A model generated the notes under the pieces. It was given only the letters and a program-made list of their open reading frames with translations, had not been told where the DNA came from and made no database searches. 64,000 nt of DNA from NCBI RefSeq assembly GCF_001426185.1, contig NZ_LMRP01000002.1:812423-876422 (forward strand), given 5' to 3'. The position numbers and the translations under genes are program-made. Position 1 is the first letter of the stretch. Each line of letters starts with the position of its first letter. The DNA comes from Rhodococcus sp. Leaf247. GTDB taxonomy: Bacteria; Actinomycetota; Actinomycetes; Mycobacteriales; Mycobacteriaceae. This document shows, piece by piece, positions 55,072-63,872 of the stretch.

Positions 55072-56049
55072 TCAGGGGTGCAGGAGCGTGACTCCTGCCG
55101 ACGCGCCGAGGGCGTCCAGCGCGAGCTGGGCGCCCTCGAGCCGTTCGTGGCGGGCGATCATCGACTCGACCGCCACGTGAGGCAACTCGCGCAGCAGTTC
55201 CGGATACTCCCGCGCCGACAGCCCGTGACTGCCCAGCACGTCGATCTCCTTGGCGATCACGGCATCCATCGATACGTGCGCCCCACCGGGCAGCAGGCCG
55301 ATCTGGACGTGGCGGCCGCGGCGTCGTAACGCGACGATGGCGGCATCGGCCAGTCCGGCGTTCCCCGAGCATTCGAGCGAGACGTGCATGTCCTCCACCA
55401 CGCGATCGGACGTCGACACGGCGCCGAGCCGATGTGCCAGCTCACGGGCGTCGGCAGACGAGTCGACGGCCGTGACGACCGCCCCGACGGCGGACGCGAT
55501 GATCACCGCGGACAGGCCGAGGCCGCCGCAGCCGTACACGGCCACCCGTTCGCCGGGCAGCACCTTCGCCCGCCGGTGCACAGCTCTCCATGCCGTGGCG
55601 TACCGACAGCCCAGCGTCGCCGCGACGTCGAACGACACGGCGTCGGGAAGCGCGACGAGGTTGGTCTCGGCGTACCGCACCGCCACGAACTCCGCGTACG
55701 ACCCGTCATGGGTGAACCCGGGTTGCTGTTGGTTCGGGCAGACCTGATGGTCACCGGCAGCGCACGTGTCGCAGGTTCCGCATGCGCACACGAACGGCGT
55801 CGTCACGCGGCGCCCGATCCACCGGCGGTCGACGTCGGCACCCACCGAGACCACGGTCCCGGCGAACTCGTGACCGGGAACGAACGGTAGGGAGACGTCG
55901 CTGTCGTGGCCCTGCCAGGCGTGCCAGTCACTACGGCACACTCCGGTGGCCGCCACCTGGACGACAGCACCGTCGGGCGCGGCGTCCGGACGCTCCACCT
56001 CACGGACGACGCCGGGCCGACCGAACTCCTCGATGACCAGTGCGCGCAT
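55072..56049 (-). CDS. Zinc-dependent alcohol dehydrogenase family protein
   Basis: A 325-residue medium-chain dehydrogenase. The catalytic zinc ligands are Cys in AATGVCRSDWHAWQGH near residue 38 and His/Glu in PGHEFAGTV near 60. The four structural-zinc Cys lie in CACGTCDTCAAGDHQVC near 88. NAD(P) binds at VYGCGGLGLSAVIIAS near 169. Substrate unknown. It is convergent to the DUF3068 gene with 10 nt between and is followed upstream by the FAH-family gene. Confidence 0.88.
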   Translation of the reverse strand: MRALVIEEFGRPGVVREVERPDAAPDGAVVQVAATGVCRSDWHAWQGHDSDVSLPFVPGHEFAGTVVSVGADVDRRWIGRRVTTPFVCACGTCDTCAAGDHQVCPNQQQPGFTHDGSYAEFVAVRYAETNLVALPDAVSFDVAATLGCRYATAWRAVHRRAKVLPGERVAVYGCGGLGLSAVIIASAVGAVVTAVDSSADARELAHRLGAVSTSDRVVEDMHVSLECSGNAGLADAAIVALRRRGRHVQIGLLPGGAHVSMDAVIAKEIDVLGSHGLSAREYPELLRELPHVAVESMIARHERLEGAQLALDALGASAGVTLLHP

Positions 56050-56064
56050 GCACGCGAGCGTAGA

Positions 56065-57024
56065 TCAGCCGCGCTGGGCGACCGTGTTCGTCACCGAGCC
56101 GATGCGTTCGATCTCGAGGCGCACGACGTCTCCGGGCTGGATCCACCGATCGAGTTCCATCCCGCACCCCGACGGAAGGGTTCCCGAGGTGAGCAGTTCA
56201 CCGGGGCCGATGTCCTCGGCTCGGCTGGCGTAGGCCAGCCCGTCCGCGACGGACCAGCGGCCGCCCTCGGTGGACGTCTGCGTCCAGACCTCGCCGTTCA
56301 CCGTGACGCTGCCGCGAAGGTTGCCCAGGTGCGGCAGGACCTCGTCGGCGGTGACCACCTCGGCGCTCATCGAGCTGCCGAACGTCTTGGTCTTCACCAC
56401 GGGTCCGAAGGGACCGTTCCGCTGCTCGTCCCACTGCACGTCGCGAGCGCTGAAGTCGTTGAAGACCACGAAGCCGCCGATCGCGGCCTCGGCCTCGGCG
56501 GGCGACGCGTCTCTGACCGGTCGGACGACGAGGGCGCCGTACTCGAGCTCGAAGTCCAGCAGTTCGGTGTACCCGGGCCAGAGCATCGGCGCTCGGTCGC
56601 CCACGACGGACAGATGGTTGCCCGTGTAGTAGATCGGGTGCTCGAAGACGGCGGACCCCGGCCGAAGCGGAGGGAAAGGCTTGCGCATGATCGCCTGGTA
56701 CGTCTTGGCGAGAGGAAGCACGGCGGGCAGGTTGCGCCGCACCATGCTCTCGGCCGCCTGATGCCAGTGCGTGTCCCACCCTGCGAAGCACCGCAGCGAC
56801 CGTGGCTCGAACGGCAGTGGGGAGAACGTCGTGGCTGTCGCCGTTCCGGCCGTCACCGCGCGATCGACGAGTTCCCGTGCGGTGTCCCGAGCACGCTCGC
56901 CGAGACCGAGGAACTCGACGACCGACACCGGAAGACTTTCTCCTCCGGCGGCTTTCAGGTCGATCCAGCTACCCGTCGGCTCGTGCAGTACATCGATACC
57001 CGTCGCGCCCCTACGCAGCCTCAC
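56065..57024 (-). CDS. Fumarylacetoacetate hydrolase family protein
   Basis: A 319-residue protein with an FAH fold in its C half: FLGLGERARDTARELVD near the N-terminus, then ELLDFELEYGALVVRPV near 160 with the metal-binding Glu pair, GGFVVFNDFSARDVQWDE near 184 with Asp, and GSSMSAEVVTADEVLPHLG near 210. Members hydrolyse or decarboxylate 2-oxoacids or beta-diketones; the substrate here is not known. GTG 57024 was chosen and overlaps the stop of the flippase gene upstream. Confidence 0.82.
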   Translation of the reverse strand: MRLRRGATGIDVLHEPTGSWIDLKAAGGESLPVSVVEFLGLGERARDTARELVDRAVTAGTATATTFSPLPFEPRSLRCFAGWDTHWHQAAESMVRRNLPAVLPLAKTYQAIMRKPFPPLRPGSAVFEHPIYYTGNHLSVVGDRAPMLWPGYTELLDFELEYGALVVRPVRDASPAEAEAAIGGFVVFNDFSARDVQWDEQRNGPFGPVVKTKTFGSSMSAEVVTADEVLPHLGNLRGSVTVNGEVWTQTSTEGGRWSVADGLAYASRAEDIGPGELLTSGTLPSGCGMELDRWIQPGDVVRLEIERIGSVTNTVAQRG

Positions 57025-58256
57025 GGACCCACCCCTCGACTCGTCCCCGAACGATCCACCTCCGTCGATCGTGTCACACGCGTACGTGACCGAGTGCTGG
57101 TGAAAACCACAACAGTTGCGGCCGCGGCACATGCCGTCGCCACGACGATCAACTCGACGACGCCGTCCACGACGGACAGGACGAGGACGGCCTCGACGAC
57201 GAGCACGGCCCACGCGATCAGTGCCGATCGGGTGTCACCACGGGCGACCGACGCGACGAGACCGCACTGGACGATCGCGAGCAGTGCGCCTTGCGCGGCG
57301 AACAGCCACAGCAGGTGCCGCACGGGGGCGTACTGCTCACCCATCACCAGCGGCACCACCGGGCCCACCACCGCCGCACCGAGAACCACGACGGATCCGA
57401 CGCCCAGCAGCACCAGGACAGCCGTCCGGACGGCGTCGGCGGACTGTCTCGGATCGGCCATCCGTGGGTAGAGGACCACTCCGACTGACTGTGGCAGCCA
57501 GAACGCCGCTTTCGCCGCGACCGCTCCGAGGGCATAGATGCCGGCCGATTCGGGATCCAGGACGCGTCGCGCCAACAGGAGATCGACGGACGACAGTGCG
57601 ACGATCACCAGCTGTACCTGGGACGCGGCGAGGACATCGCGCCACCGGGTCGCGCTCCCGCCCCCATCCCTGTGCGTGGCGCGCCGAGTCACCACGATGC
57701 GGACGAGAAGAGCCGTCACCGCGGTTCCGACGGCCCCGGCCAGGAGCGCCGGCCCCGCCGATCCGCCGAGCAGCAGCGTCGTGACGGCAGGAACGACCTT
57801 GGCCAGCCCGCTCACGGCGAGAACGACACCGAGGGCTCCGAACAGCGAATCACCCTGCAGCACACCCTGTTCCGTCGCGAGGAGTACCAGGAAGGGTGCC
57901 GTGCACAGCGCTGCGGCCGTCGTGGCGACACTCGTGTCGAGCAACGCCGCCACGAAGGGTGTCGCGACGAGAGCGAGCAGTCCGACCACCGCGGCCTGGA
58001 TCATCCCCAGTCGCCGTACATCCGCGAGCGCCGCGCCCCGGACCCTGTTGCGGGCGACCACGGTCTGCACGGCCAACGCCGGCACTGCCAGCACCAACTG
58101 TGCGGCGAGCAACGAGGCGAACTCGCCGTACCCTTCCGGACCCAGCAGCCTGCCGGCGGGAACATGCAGGAAGTACGACGCGATGTTCGCCAGCATCGAT
58201 CCGGCCGTCACGATGCTCACCCCGGCCACGACGGTGGACGAGCGCGCGGGGATCAT
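57021..58256 (-). CDS. MOP-superfamily polysaccharide flippase-like membrane protein
   Basis: A 411-residue protein with about 12 transmembrane helices. SIVTAGSMLANIASYFLHVP near residue 14 and AGRLLGPEGYGEFASLLAAQ near 34 resemble the first helices of Wzx/MATE-type exporters, and RRVLDPESAGIYALGAVAAK near 225 is the mirrored second half. It would move lipid-linked saccharides or similar substrates across the membrane, in keeping with a nearby glycosyltransferase and the arabinan genes. ATG 58256 is only 6 nt from the start of the divergent gene. The FAH gene is coupled by GTGA. Confidence 0.8.
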   Translation of the reverse strand: MIPARSSTVVAGVSIVTAGSMLANIASYFLHVPAGRLLGPEGYGEFASLLAAQLVLAVPALAVQTVVARNRVRGAALADVRRLGMIQAAVVGLLALVATPFVAALLDTSVATTAAALCTAPFLVLLATEQGVLQGDSLFGALGVVLAVSGLAKVVPAVTTLLLGGSAGPALLAGAVGTAVTALLVRIVVTRRATHRDGGGSATRWRDVLAASQVQLVIVALSSVDLLLARRVLDPESAGIYALGAVAAKAAFWLPQSVGVVLYPRMADPRQSADAVRTAVLVLLGVGSVVVLGAAVVGPVVPLVMGEQYAPVRHLLWLFAAQGALLAIVQCGLVASVARGDTRSALIAWAVLVVEAVLVLSVVDGVVELIVVATACAAAATVVVFTSTRSRTRVTRSTEVDRSGTSRGVGP

Positions 58257-58262
58257 GCCCAC

Positions 58263-59966
58263 ATGATGACAGGGCCGAGCGTGCGGGCAGGGGCGTGGTC
58301 GGCCGGGTGGTCCACCATTTTGGCCGCCGCGGCGCTCGGACCGCTTCTCGGCGCGCTGCTCCCCGGCGGCGGATACCTCCTGCTGCGCGACGCCGTGTCG
58401 ACACCTCGCTCGCACCTCACCGAGTCCGCCCTCGGACTGTCCGACGCGGCAGCGCGCGCGGTCCCGCAGGACGCCGCGGTCGCCGCGGCGACCACCGTGA
58501 TCGACGGCGGCACCCTCGTGGTGGGTGTGCTGTTCCTCGCGCTGGTCGCGGCCGGCCTGGGTGCGGCGAGGATGACGTCGCGCCTGCTGGATACCGATGC
58601 GACGGGACCCTCCCTCGTGGCCGCGACGGTGGCGGTGTGGAACCCGTACGTCGCCGAGCGCCTGCTGCAGGGTCACTGGAGTCTGCTCGTCGGGTACGCC
58701 GCGTTGCCGTGGACCGTGTGTGCAGCGCGTCGTCTGCGTGAGCGGGGCGATCTGCGGGCAGCGGCGCCGCTCGTACTGTGTCTCGGCATCGCCGGGCTCA
58801 CCCCCACGGGTGTGCTGATGTGCGCAGCTCTGGCCCTCGTCACGCTGAGCGCTCCCGGCGGCGTGCGCCGCGGGTGGCGAGTGGCCGTCCTCGTCGTGTC
58901 GACCGTCGTCGTGTCGGCGCCGTGGCTGGTCGCCACCGCGCTCTCCGGGGCCGGGGCCGGTTCGGACCCGTCGGGAGTCGCCGCGTTCGCCGCGCGCGCG
59001 GAGCCCGGCCTGGCCACGATCGGATCCCTCGCGGGTCTCGGCGGGATCTGGAACGCCGACGCGGTCCCCGCGTCCCGGACCACCCTGTACGCCGTCGTCG
59101 GCACCGCCGTGCTGCTCGGTCTGGCCGCCGCCGGACTCCCCCGACTACGCCGGACCGCATCGCCCGTGGCCGCGGCGCTCCTGCTCACCGGCGCGGTGTC
59201 CGTCGTGCTGATCGCCCTCGCCGCCACTCCGATCGGGCTCGATCTCGGCCGATGGGCCGCGGAGTCGGTACCCGGTGCCGGGTTGTTCCGCGACTCCCAG
59301 AAATGGGTCGCCCTGTGGATGCCCGCACTCGCACTCTGCGCGGGCGCGGCGGTCGACGGCCGACGTCTGCGCGGCGCCATCGTCGCGGTCGCGGCACTCG
59401 TGATCGTCCTCCCCGACCTGGCGTGGGGAGTGCACGGCGCGATGCGCCCGGTCCGGTATCCGACGGGATGGGCCGAGGTGACCGACCGGGTGGGCACGTC
59501 CGACGCGTCGGTCGCCGTCCTGCCGGGCGGCACGTTCCGCCGGTTCGACTGGTCCGGGGAAGCGCCTGTACTCGACCCGGCTCCGCGATGGTTGCGCGCC
59601 GACGTGCTGCAGACCGGCGATCTGCCGGTGGGGGCTGTCACGGTGCAGGGAGAGAGCACGGTAGCGCGGCGGGTCGAATCGCTGCTGCTGCGCGGTGCCC
59701 CCGCGTCGGACCTGGCGGATCTCGGCGTCGGGTGGATCCTCGTCGAGACGTCGCCCGGCGAACTCGGCGACTCCGCGCGCACTCTCACCGGACTCGACCG
59801 TGTCTACGCCGATGAGGATCTGGCGCTCTACGCCGTTCCCCACCCCGCGTCCCGGGTGGCGAGTGCGGTGTGGCCGGTCGGAGCAGCGCACGTTCTGTGG
59901 GCTCTGGCGATCCTCGCCGCCGGCGCCGTGTCCGTCAGGGAAGTTCGCCGCGACCGGATTCGGTGA
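58263..59966 (+). CDS. Polytopic membrane protein, Rv0226c-like
   Basis: A 567-residue protein with about 10-12 hydrophobic helices in its first 420 residues (for example WSTILAAAALGPLLGALLPG near residue 12) and a soluble C-terminal domain of about 110 residues before a last helix near 540. Length and location next to a GT4 gene match Rv0226c. WNPYVAERLLQGHWSLLVGY near 122 is reminiscent of GT-C transferases, so it might use a polyprenyl-linked sugar donor; that is inference. It starts 6 nt from the divergent flippase and ends overlapping the convergent GT4 gene by 32 bp. Confidence 0.75.
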   Translation: MMTGPSVRAGAWSAGWSTILAAAALGPLLGALLPGGGYLLLRDAVSTPRSHLTESALGLSDAAARAVPQDAAVAAATTVIDGGTLVVGVLFLALVAAGLGAARMTSRLLDTDATGPSLVAATVAVWNPYVAERLLQGHWSLLVGYAALPWTVCAARRLRERGDLRAAAPLVLCLGIAGLTPTGVLMCAALALVTLSAPGGVRRGWRVAVLVVSTVVVSAPWLVATALSGAGAGSDPSGVAAFAARAEPGLATIGSLAGLGGIWNADAVPASRTTLYAVVGTAVLLGLAAAGLPRLRRTASPVAAALLLTGAVSVVLIALAATPIGLDLGRWAAESVPGAGLFRDSQKWVALWMPALALCAGAAVDGRRLRGAIVAVAALVIVLPDLAWGVHGAMRPVRYPTGWAEVTDRVGTSDASVAVLPGGTFRRFDWSGEAPVLDPAPRWLRADVLQTGDLPVGAVTVQGESTVARRVESLLLRGAPASDLADLGVGWILVETSPGELGDSARTLTGLDRVYADEDLALYAVPHPASRVASAVWPVGAAHVLWALAILAAGAVSVREVRRDRIR

Positions 59967-61152
59967 GAAGGCCGGTGACCGGACGCCCGCGCGCGTGATC
60001 GGTCAACACCGACTCGACGGCCCGCGAACACTGCGCCCACGAGAATTCCCGCGTGCGCAGCCGTGCCTTCTCCCCGAGCTGTCGTCGCAGATCGCCGTCC
60101 TCGAGCAGGGTGCTCACGGCGTCCGTCAGATCGGCGACATCGGTGTCCTGACCGACCCACTCGTCGCCCACCAGCACCCCGGTGACCCCGTCGACGACGG
60201 AGTCGGTCAGACCGCGCGAGTGTCGGTAGCCGACCGTCGGCACGCCGTGTTGAGCGGCTTCGACGACGGCCAGTCCCCACCCCTCCTTGCGGGACGGCAG
60301 AACGTGGACCCAGCTGCGCGCCAGAATCCGGTGCTTCCGTGTCTCGGACACGTGCCCGTGGAAAGTGACGGCGTCGCCGACACCTCGTGATGCGGCGTGG
60401 GCTCGCAGGTTCTCGTCCCACCACCCACCGCCGATCACGTCGAGTCGCAGTTCGGGGAACGATCGGCGCAGCGTCGCCACCACGTCGATGGCGTCCTCGA
60501 TCTGCTTGTGCGGAACCAGCCGGGACAGGACGGCGAGCGTGGGGACGTCCGCACGTGTCGCCACGTCGCCCGGCACGACGTCCGCCGGGATCTCGTCGAC
60601 GCCGTTCCGGACGACGGCGACCCTGTCGCGGTCGACGCCCAGGGCGATGAGTTCGTCGGCGGACGGGAGCGACACGGTCAGGTACTGCGACCGACGGTGG
60701 ACGCGCGGGGAGAGTCGGGACTCGATCCACCATCCGACCTTCGCCATGACGGGACCTGCCACCGGCCACTGCTCGCGGTGGCAGTGATGCACCAGGACGG
60801 TGACCGGGGCCGAGGTGACGAGTCGGGCGAAGAACGGGATGCCGTTCTGCGTGTCGATCACCGCGTCGGGGCGTAGACCGGCCAGCGGTCCGATCCCGAG
60901 GCGACCCAGTGCCAATGAGGCGAGAGCCCGGGGGTAGACGGTGTACCGGCCGCCGGCGCGGCTGATCCTGATGCCGTGCACGGTCTCGGACGACGGAGCA
61001 CCGGGGTACGACGCGGTGCGCAGGGTCACGGTGATACCGCGCTCGGCCAGCCCGGCACCGACGTGTTCGAGATAGCTCTCGCTGCCCCCACCTTGTGGAT
61101 GGCCACTGTCACGCCAGCAGAGAAGTAGAACCTCTCGCAACTCTGATACCAC
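59935..61152 (-). CDS. Glycosyltransferase family 4
   Basis: A 405-residue GT-B enzyme. The acceptor-side N half has HPQGGGSESYLEHVGAGLAE near residue 18, and the donor side has LAVLSRLVPHKQIEDAIDVV near 205, VIGGGWWDENLRAHA near 240 and the EX7E motif PSRKEGWGLAVVEAAQHG near 290. It would transfer a sugar from a nucleotide donor on the cytoplasmic face, probably to an envelope lipid or glycan given its neighbours. It occupies the place of Rv0225. GTG start at 61152. Confidence 0.88.
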   Translation of the reverse strand: MVSELREVLLLCWRDSGHPQGGGSESYLEHVGAGLAERGITVTLRTASYPGAPSSETVHGIRISRAGGRYTVYPRALASLALGRLGIGPLAGLRPDAVIDTQNGIPFFARLVTSAPVTVLVHHCHREQWPVAGPVMAKVGWWIESRLSPRVHRRSQYLTVSLPSADELIALGVDRDRVAVVRNGVDEIPADVVPGDVATRADVPTLAVLSRLVPHKQIEDAIDVVATLRRSFPELRLDVIGGGWWDENLRAHAASRGVGDAVTFHGHVSETRKHRILARSWVHVLPSRKEGWGLAVVEAAQHGVPTVGYRHSRGLTDSVVDGVTGVLVGDEWVGQDTDVADLTDAVSTLLEDGDLRRQLGEKARLRTREFSWAQCSRAVESVLTDHARGRPVTGLLTESGRGELP

Positions 61153-61272
61153 CCGTCACCCCCGCGACACTGATTCATTCGAACGACCGACACCGAATGG
61201 TCCACGGGCCCGGAAAAAACCACTAAGTTCTGTTTTATCTCCAACCAATCCGGTTAACAGTGAGGTTTTGTC

Positions 61273-62091
61273 GTGACTTCTGGGCTGATCGACGGAAATA
61301 CCCTCGACGGGGTATCTTCCACGACCCTGTACACCCTTCATAACCGGGCCGCGTTCGCGTCCGGTGCGAAGTCCGTCATCGACGACCCCATGGCAGTGAA
61401 CATCCACCGGTCGATCGAATACGACTGGTCGAAGTTCGGCAAGCCGGCCGCTGCCGCTGCGCTCCGCGCGCGCACGTTCGACTCCGCCGTGCAGGCCTAC
61501 CTCGCCTCGCGCCCGCATGCGTCCGTGGTGGCGCTGGGAGAGGGACTGCAGACCGCCTACTGGCGCCTCGGCCGCCCGGACAACGACTGGTACTCCGTCG
61601 ACCTCGAACCCGTCATGAACCTGCGTGCCCGCGTTCTGCCTCACGAGGATAGGATCGTTCCGGTCGCGAAGTCCGCCTTCGACCTGAGCTGGGCCGACGG
61701 CATCGATCCCGAACCCGGCGTCTTCGTCTCCGCGGAGGGGCTGTTGATGTACTTCGACGAGCGCATGGCCATCGACCTCATCACGCAGTGCGCCGCACGT
61801 TTCCCCGGTGGGGGCATGATCTTCGACTCCATTCCCGAGTGGTTGTCCCAGCGGACCGTCGCCGGAGTCCACCTGACCGAGCACTACACGATGCCGGCCA
61901 TGCCGTTCAGTATGTCGTCGCGGCGAGGGGCGTCGCTCGCCTCGGAGATCCCGGCAGTCGTCTCCGCGACCGATGTGCTGTTCCCGACGGGGCCCGGCTG
62001 GTGGCGCTTCAACTCCATGCCGACCCTGGCGAACAACCGCCTAATCCGCGACCGACGTACGTCCGTCACGGTTCTCCGTTTCGCCGCCTAG
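61273..62091 (+). CDS. Leucine carboxyl methyltransferase-family SAM-dependent methyltransferase
   Basis: A 272-residue protein of the LCM/TcmP type: FASGAKSVIDDPMAVNIH near residue 28, ASVVALGEGLQTAYWRLG near 78 (SAM-binding loop), YSVDLEPVMNLRARVLP near 106 and FVSAEGLLMYFDERMAI near 149. Members methylate carboxyl or hydroxyl groups of small molecules; many are undefined in mycolata. GTG at 61273 follows a GTGAGG element. The 120-bp upstream gap is unusually AT rich and should hold promoters for this gene and the GT4 gene. No other gene is seen in that gap. Confidence 0.8.
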   Translation: MTSGLIDGNTLDGVSSTTLYTLHNRAAFASGAKSVIDDPMAVNIHRSIEYDWSKFGKPAAAAALRARTFDSAVQAYLASRPHASVVALGEGLQTAYWRLGRPDNDWYSVDLEPVMNLRARVLPHEDRIVPVAKSAFDLSWADGIDPEPGVFVSAEGLLMYFDERMAIDLITQCAARFPGGGMIFDSIPEWLSQRTVAGVHLTEHYTMPAMPFSMSSRRGASLASEIPAVVSATDVLFPTGPGWWRFNSMPTLANNRLIRDRRTSVTVLRFAA

Positions 62092-62118
62092 CACCGGCAG
62101 GCTCTACAGTCAGCATCC

Positions 62119-62889
62119 GTGCCCTCGTCCTCCGTCACCGCCGCACTGGCTCGACGAGCGACGCTGGGGCGTTCACTGGGGCTCGTCTCGGACTTCCGCT
62201 TCGAGCAGAGCGACCCGGCCAGGTTCTACGGCGCCCTCGCCGACGACACGGCGCGGTTGATCGACGAGCTGTGGACCGGGGCCGCCGATCGGTCTCTCGC
62301 CGGCTGCACCGTGCTCGACGTCGGGGGTGGCCCCGGCTACTTCGCCGATGCGTTCGCCGCTGCCGGCGCGACCTACGTCTCGGTCGAACCCGATGCGTCG
62401 GAGATGCATGCCGCGGGCCTCGACGCCCGTGGCTCCGTACGCGGATCCGGCACAGCCCTCCCCATACGATCCGACAGCGTGGACATCTGCCTGTCCTCCA
62501 ACGTCGCCGAGCACGTGCGCGAACCGTGGGTGATGGCGGACGAGATGCTCCGAGTGACCGCACCGGGTGGGCTCGTCGTGCTGTCGTACACGATGTGGTG
62601 GGGACCCTTCGGGGGTCACGAAACCGGTCCGTGGCACATCTTCGGGGGCGAGCGCGCGGCCCGACGCTATCGACGCGTCCACGGCAAGGAACCGAAGAAC
62701 CGGTTCGGCACATCACTGTTCCCGATCCGCGCCTCGGACGGATTGCGTTGGGCAACAACGACTACCGAGGGAACGCTGCTGGCAGCGTTCCCTCGGTATC
62801 ACCCACGATGGGCGTGGTGGTGCGTCCGCGTTCCCTGGTTCCGCGAGATCGCCGTCAGCAACCTCGTTCTGGTCCTGCGCCCGCACTGA
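62119..62889 (+). CDS. SAM-dependent methyltransferase, Rv0224c-like
   Basis: A 256-residue class I methyltransferase. SAM motif I is TVLDVGGGPGYFADAFAAAG near residue 65, motif II YVSVEPDASEMHAAG near 86, and CLSSNVAEHVREPWVMADEM near 119 is motif III. The late segment HIFGGERAARRYRRVHGKEP near 172 is typical for actinobacterial members next to pckG. GTG start, 27 nt after the previous gene. The methylated substrate is unknown. Confidence 0.85.
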   Translation: MPSSSVTAALARRATLGRSLGLVSDFRFEQSDPARFYGALADDTARLIDELWTGAADRSLAGCTVLDVGGGPGYFADAFAAAGATYVSVEPDASEMHAAGLDARGSVRGSGTALPIRSDSVDICLSSNVAEHVREPWVMADEMLRVTAPGGLVVLSYTMWWGPFGGHETGPWHIFGGERAARRYRRVHGKEPKNRFGTSLFPIRASDGLRWATTTTEGTLLAAFPRYHPRWAWWCVRVPWFREIAVSNLVLVLRPH

Positions 62890-62913
62890 CGGACCGCCGT
62901 TAGGGTGGGAACG

Positions 62914-63828
62914 ATGACGACCTCGACCAGGCCCGTGCTCGCCCTCGACATCGGGGGGACCAAATTCACCGCCGCCATGGTCGGTCCGGACGGTCGCCCG
63001 CAGAACCCCGTCGTGGTGCCGACGCCCACCGAAAACGTCTGGGCCGCATGCGAAGAGCTGCTCCTGCAGGTCGCGACCGCAGCCGGCGTCGAGTTCGACG
63101 ACATCGAGGCGGTGGGGATCGCGTCGGCGGGTCCGGTGGATGTCGTGGCCGGGACGGTGGGCCCGATCAACATCGCCGAATGGTACGAGGGGTTCGCTCT
63201 CGTCGACGCGGTCCGCTCGGTACTACCGAAGGCCACGGTCACGTTGGCACTCGACGGCGCGTGCGCCGCGCTGGCCGAACACCGTTTCGGCGCAGCGCAA
63301 CACGCGGAGAACCTGCTAGGCATGGTGGTGTCCACCGGCATCGGCGGCGGACTGGTCCTGGGCGGGCGCATCGTGTCCGGTCGGAGCGGGAACGCCGGGC
63401 ACGTCGGTCACATCGTCGTCCCCGGGTCCATCGAACCGTGCACGTGCGGCGGCGTGGGATGTGTCGAGACGGTCGCGAGCGGACCCAATTCGGTCCGGTG
63501 GGCGCGGGAGAACGGGTGGACGGGAACCACCGGTATCGAACTGGCGGCCGCCGCTCGTGACGCCGAGCCGGTGGCAGTGGCAGCGCTCCAGCGCGCGGGC
63601 GTGGCCATCGGTCAGGCAGTGGCGTCGGCCGCGGCCCTGCTGGACATCGAGACGGCCGTCATCGGTGGGGGCTTCAGCGCGGCGGGTCCCGCGCTGTGGA
63701 ACCCCATCCGGGAGACGGTGGCACTGCATGCCCGGCTGGACTTCCTGCGCGGCTTCACCGTGGTGCCGGCCGCACTGGGCGCACTGGGAACTCTGACGGG
63801 CGCAGCGGCGCTGGTGACAGACGCCTGA
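62914..63828 (+). CDS. ROK-family sugar kinase
   Basis: A 304-residue ROK protein. LALDIGGTKFTAAMV at residue 10 is the ATP phosphate loop, the catalytic Asp region is VTLALDGACAALAEH near 110, VSTGIGGGLVLGGRIVSG near 135 is the sugar-binding part, and CTCGGVGCVETVASGP near 176 is the ROK zinc motif with three Cys. No helix-turn-helix precedes it, so it is a kinase rather than a repressor. Glucose or N-acetylmannosamine are likely substrates. ATG 62914 follows GGTGGG. Confidence 0.88.
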   Translation: MTTSTRPVLALDIGGTKFTAAMVGPDGRPQNPVVVPTPTENVWAACEELLLQVATAAGVEFDDIEAVGIASAGPVDVVAGTVGPINIAEWYEGFALVDAVRSVLPKATVTLALDGACAALAEHRFGAAQHAENLLGMVVSTGIGGGLVLGGRIVSGRSGNAGHVGHIVVPGSIEPCTCGGVGCVETVASGPNSVRWARENGWTGTTGIELAAAARDAEPVAVAALQRAGVAIGQAVASAAALLDIETAVIGGGFSAAGPALWNPIRETVALHARLDFLRGFTVVPAALGALGTLTGAAALVTDA

Positions 63829-63862
63829 CGCCCGCCCCCGGGAATCGGGAGCGGGCGTCAGG
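63824..63862. terminator. Bidirectional terminator between ROK kinase and pckG
   Basis: CCTGACGCCCGC (63824-63835) pairs perfectly with GCGGGCGTCAGG (63851-63862) around a 15-nt GC-rich loop. The left arm includes the ROK stop codon. It would serve both convergent genes. Confidence 0.75.
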
Positions 63863-63872
63863 TAGGGGGGAT

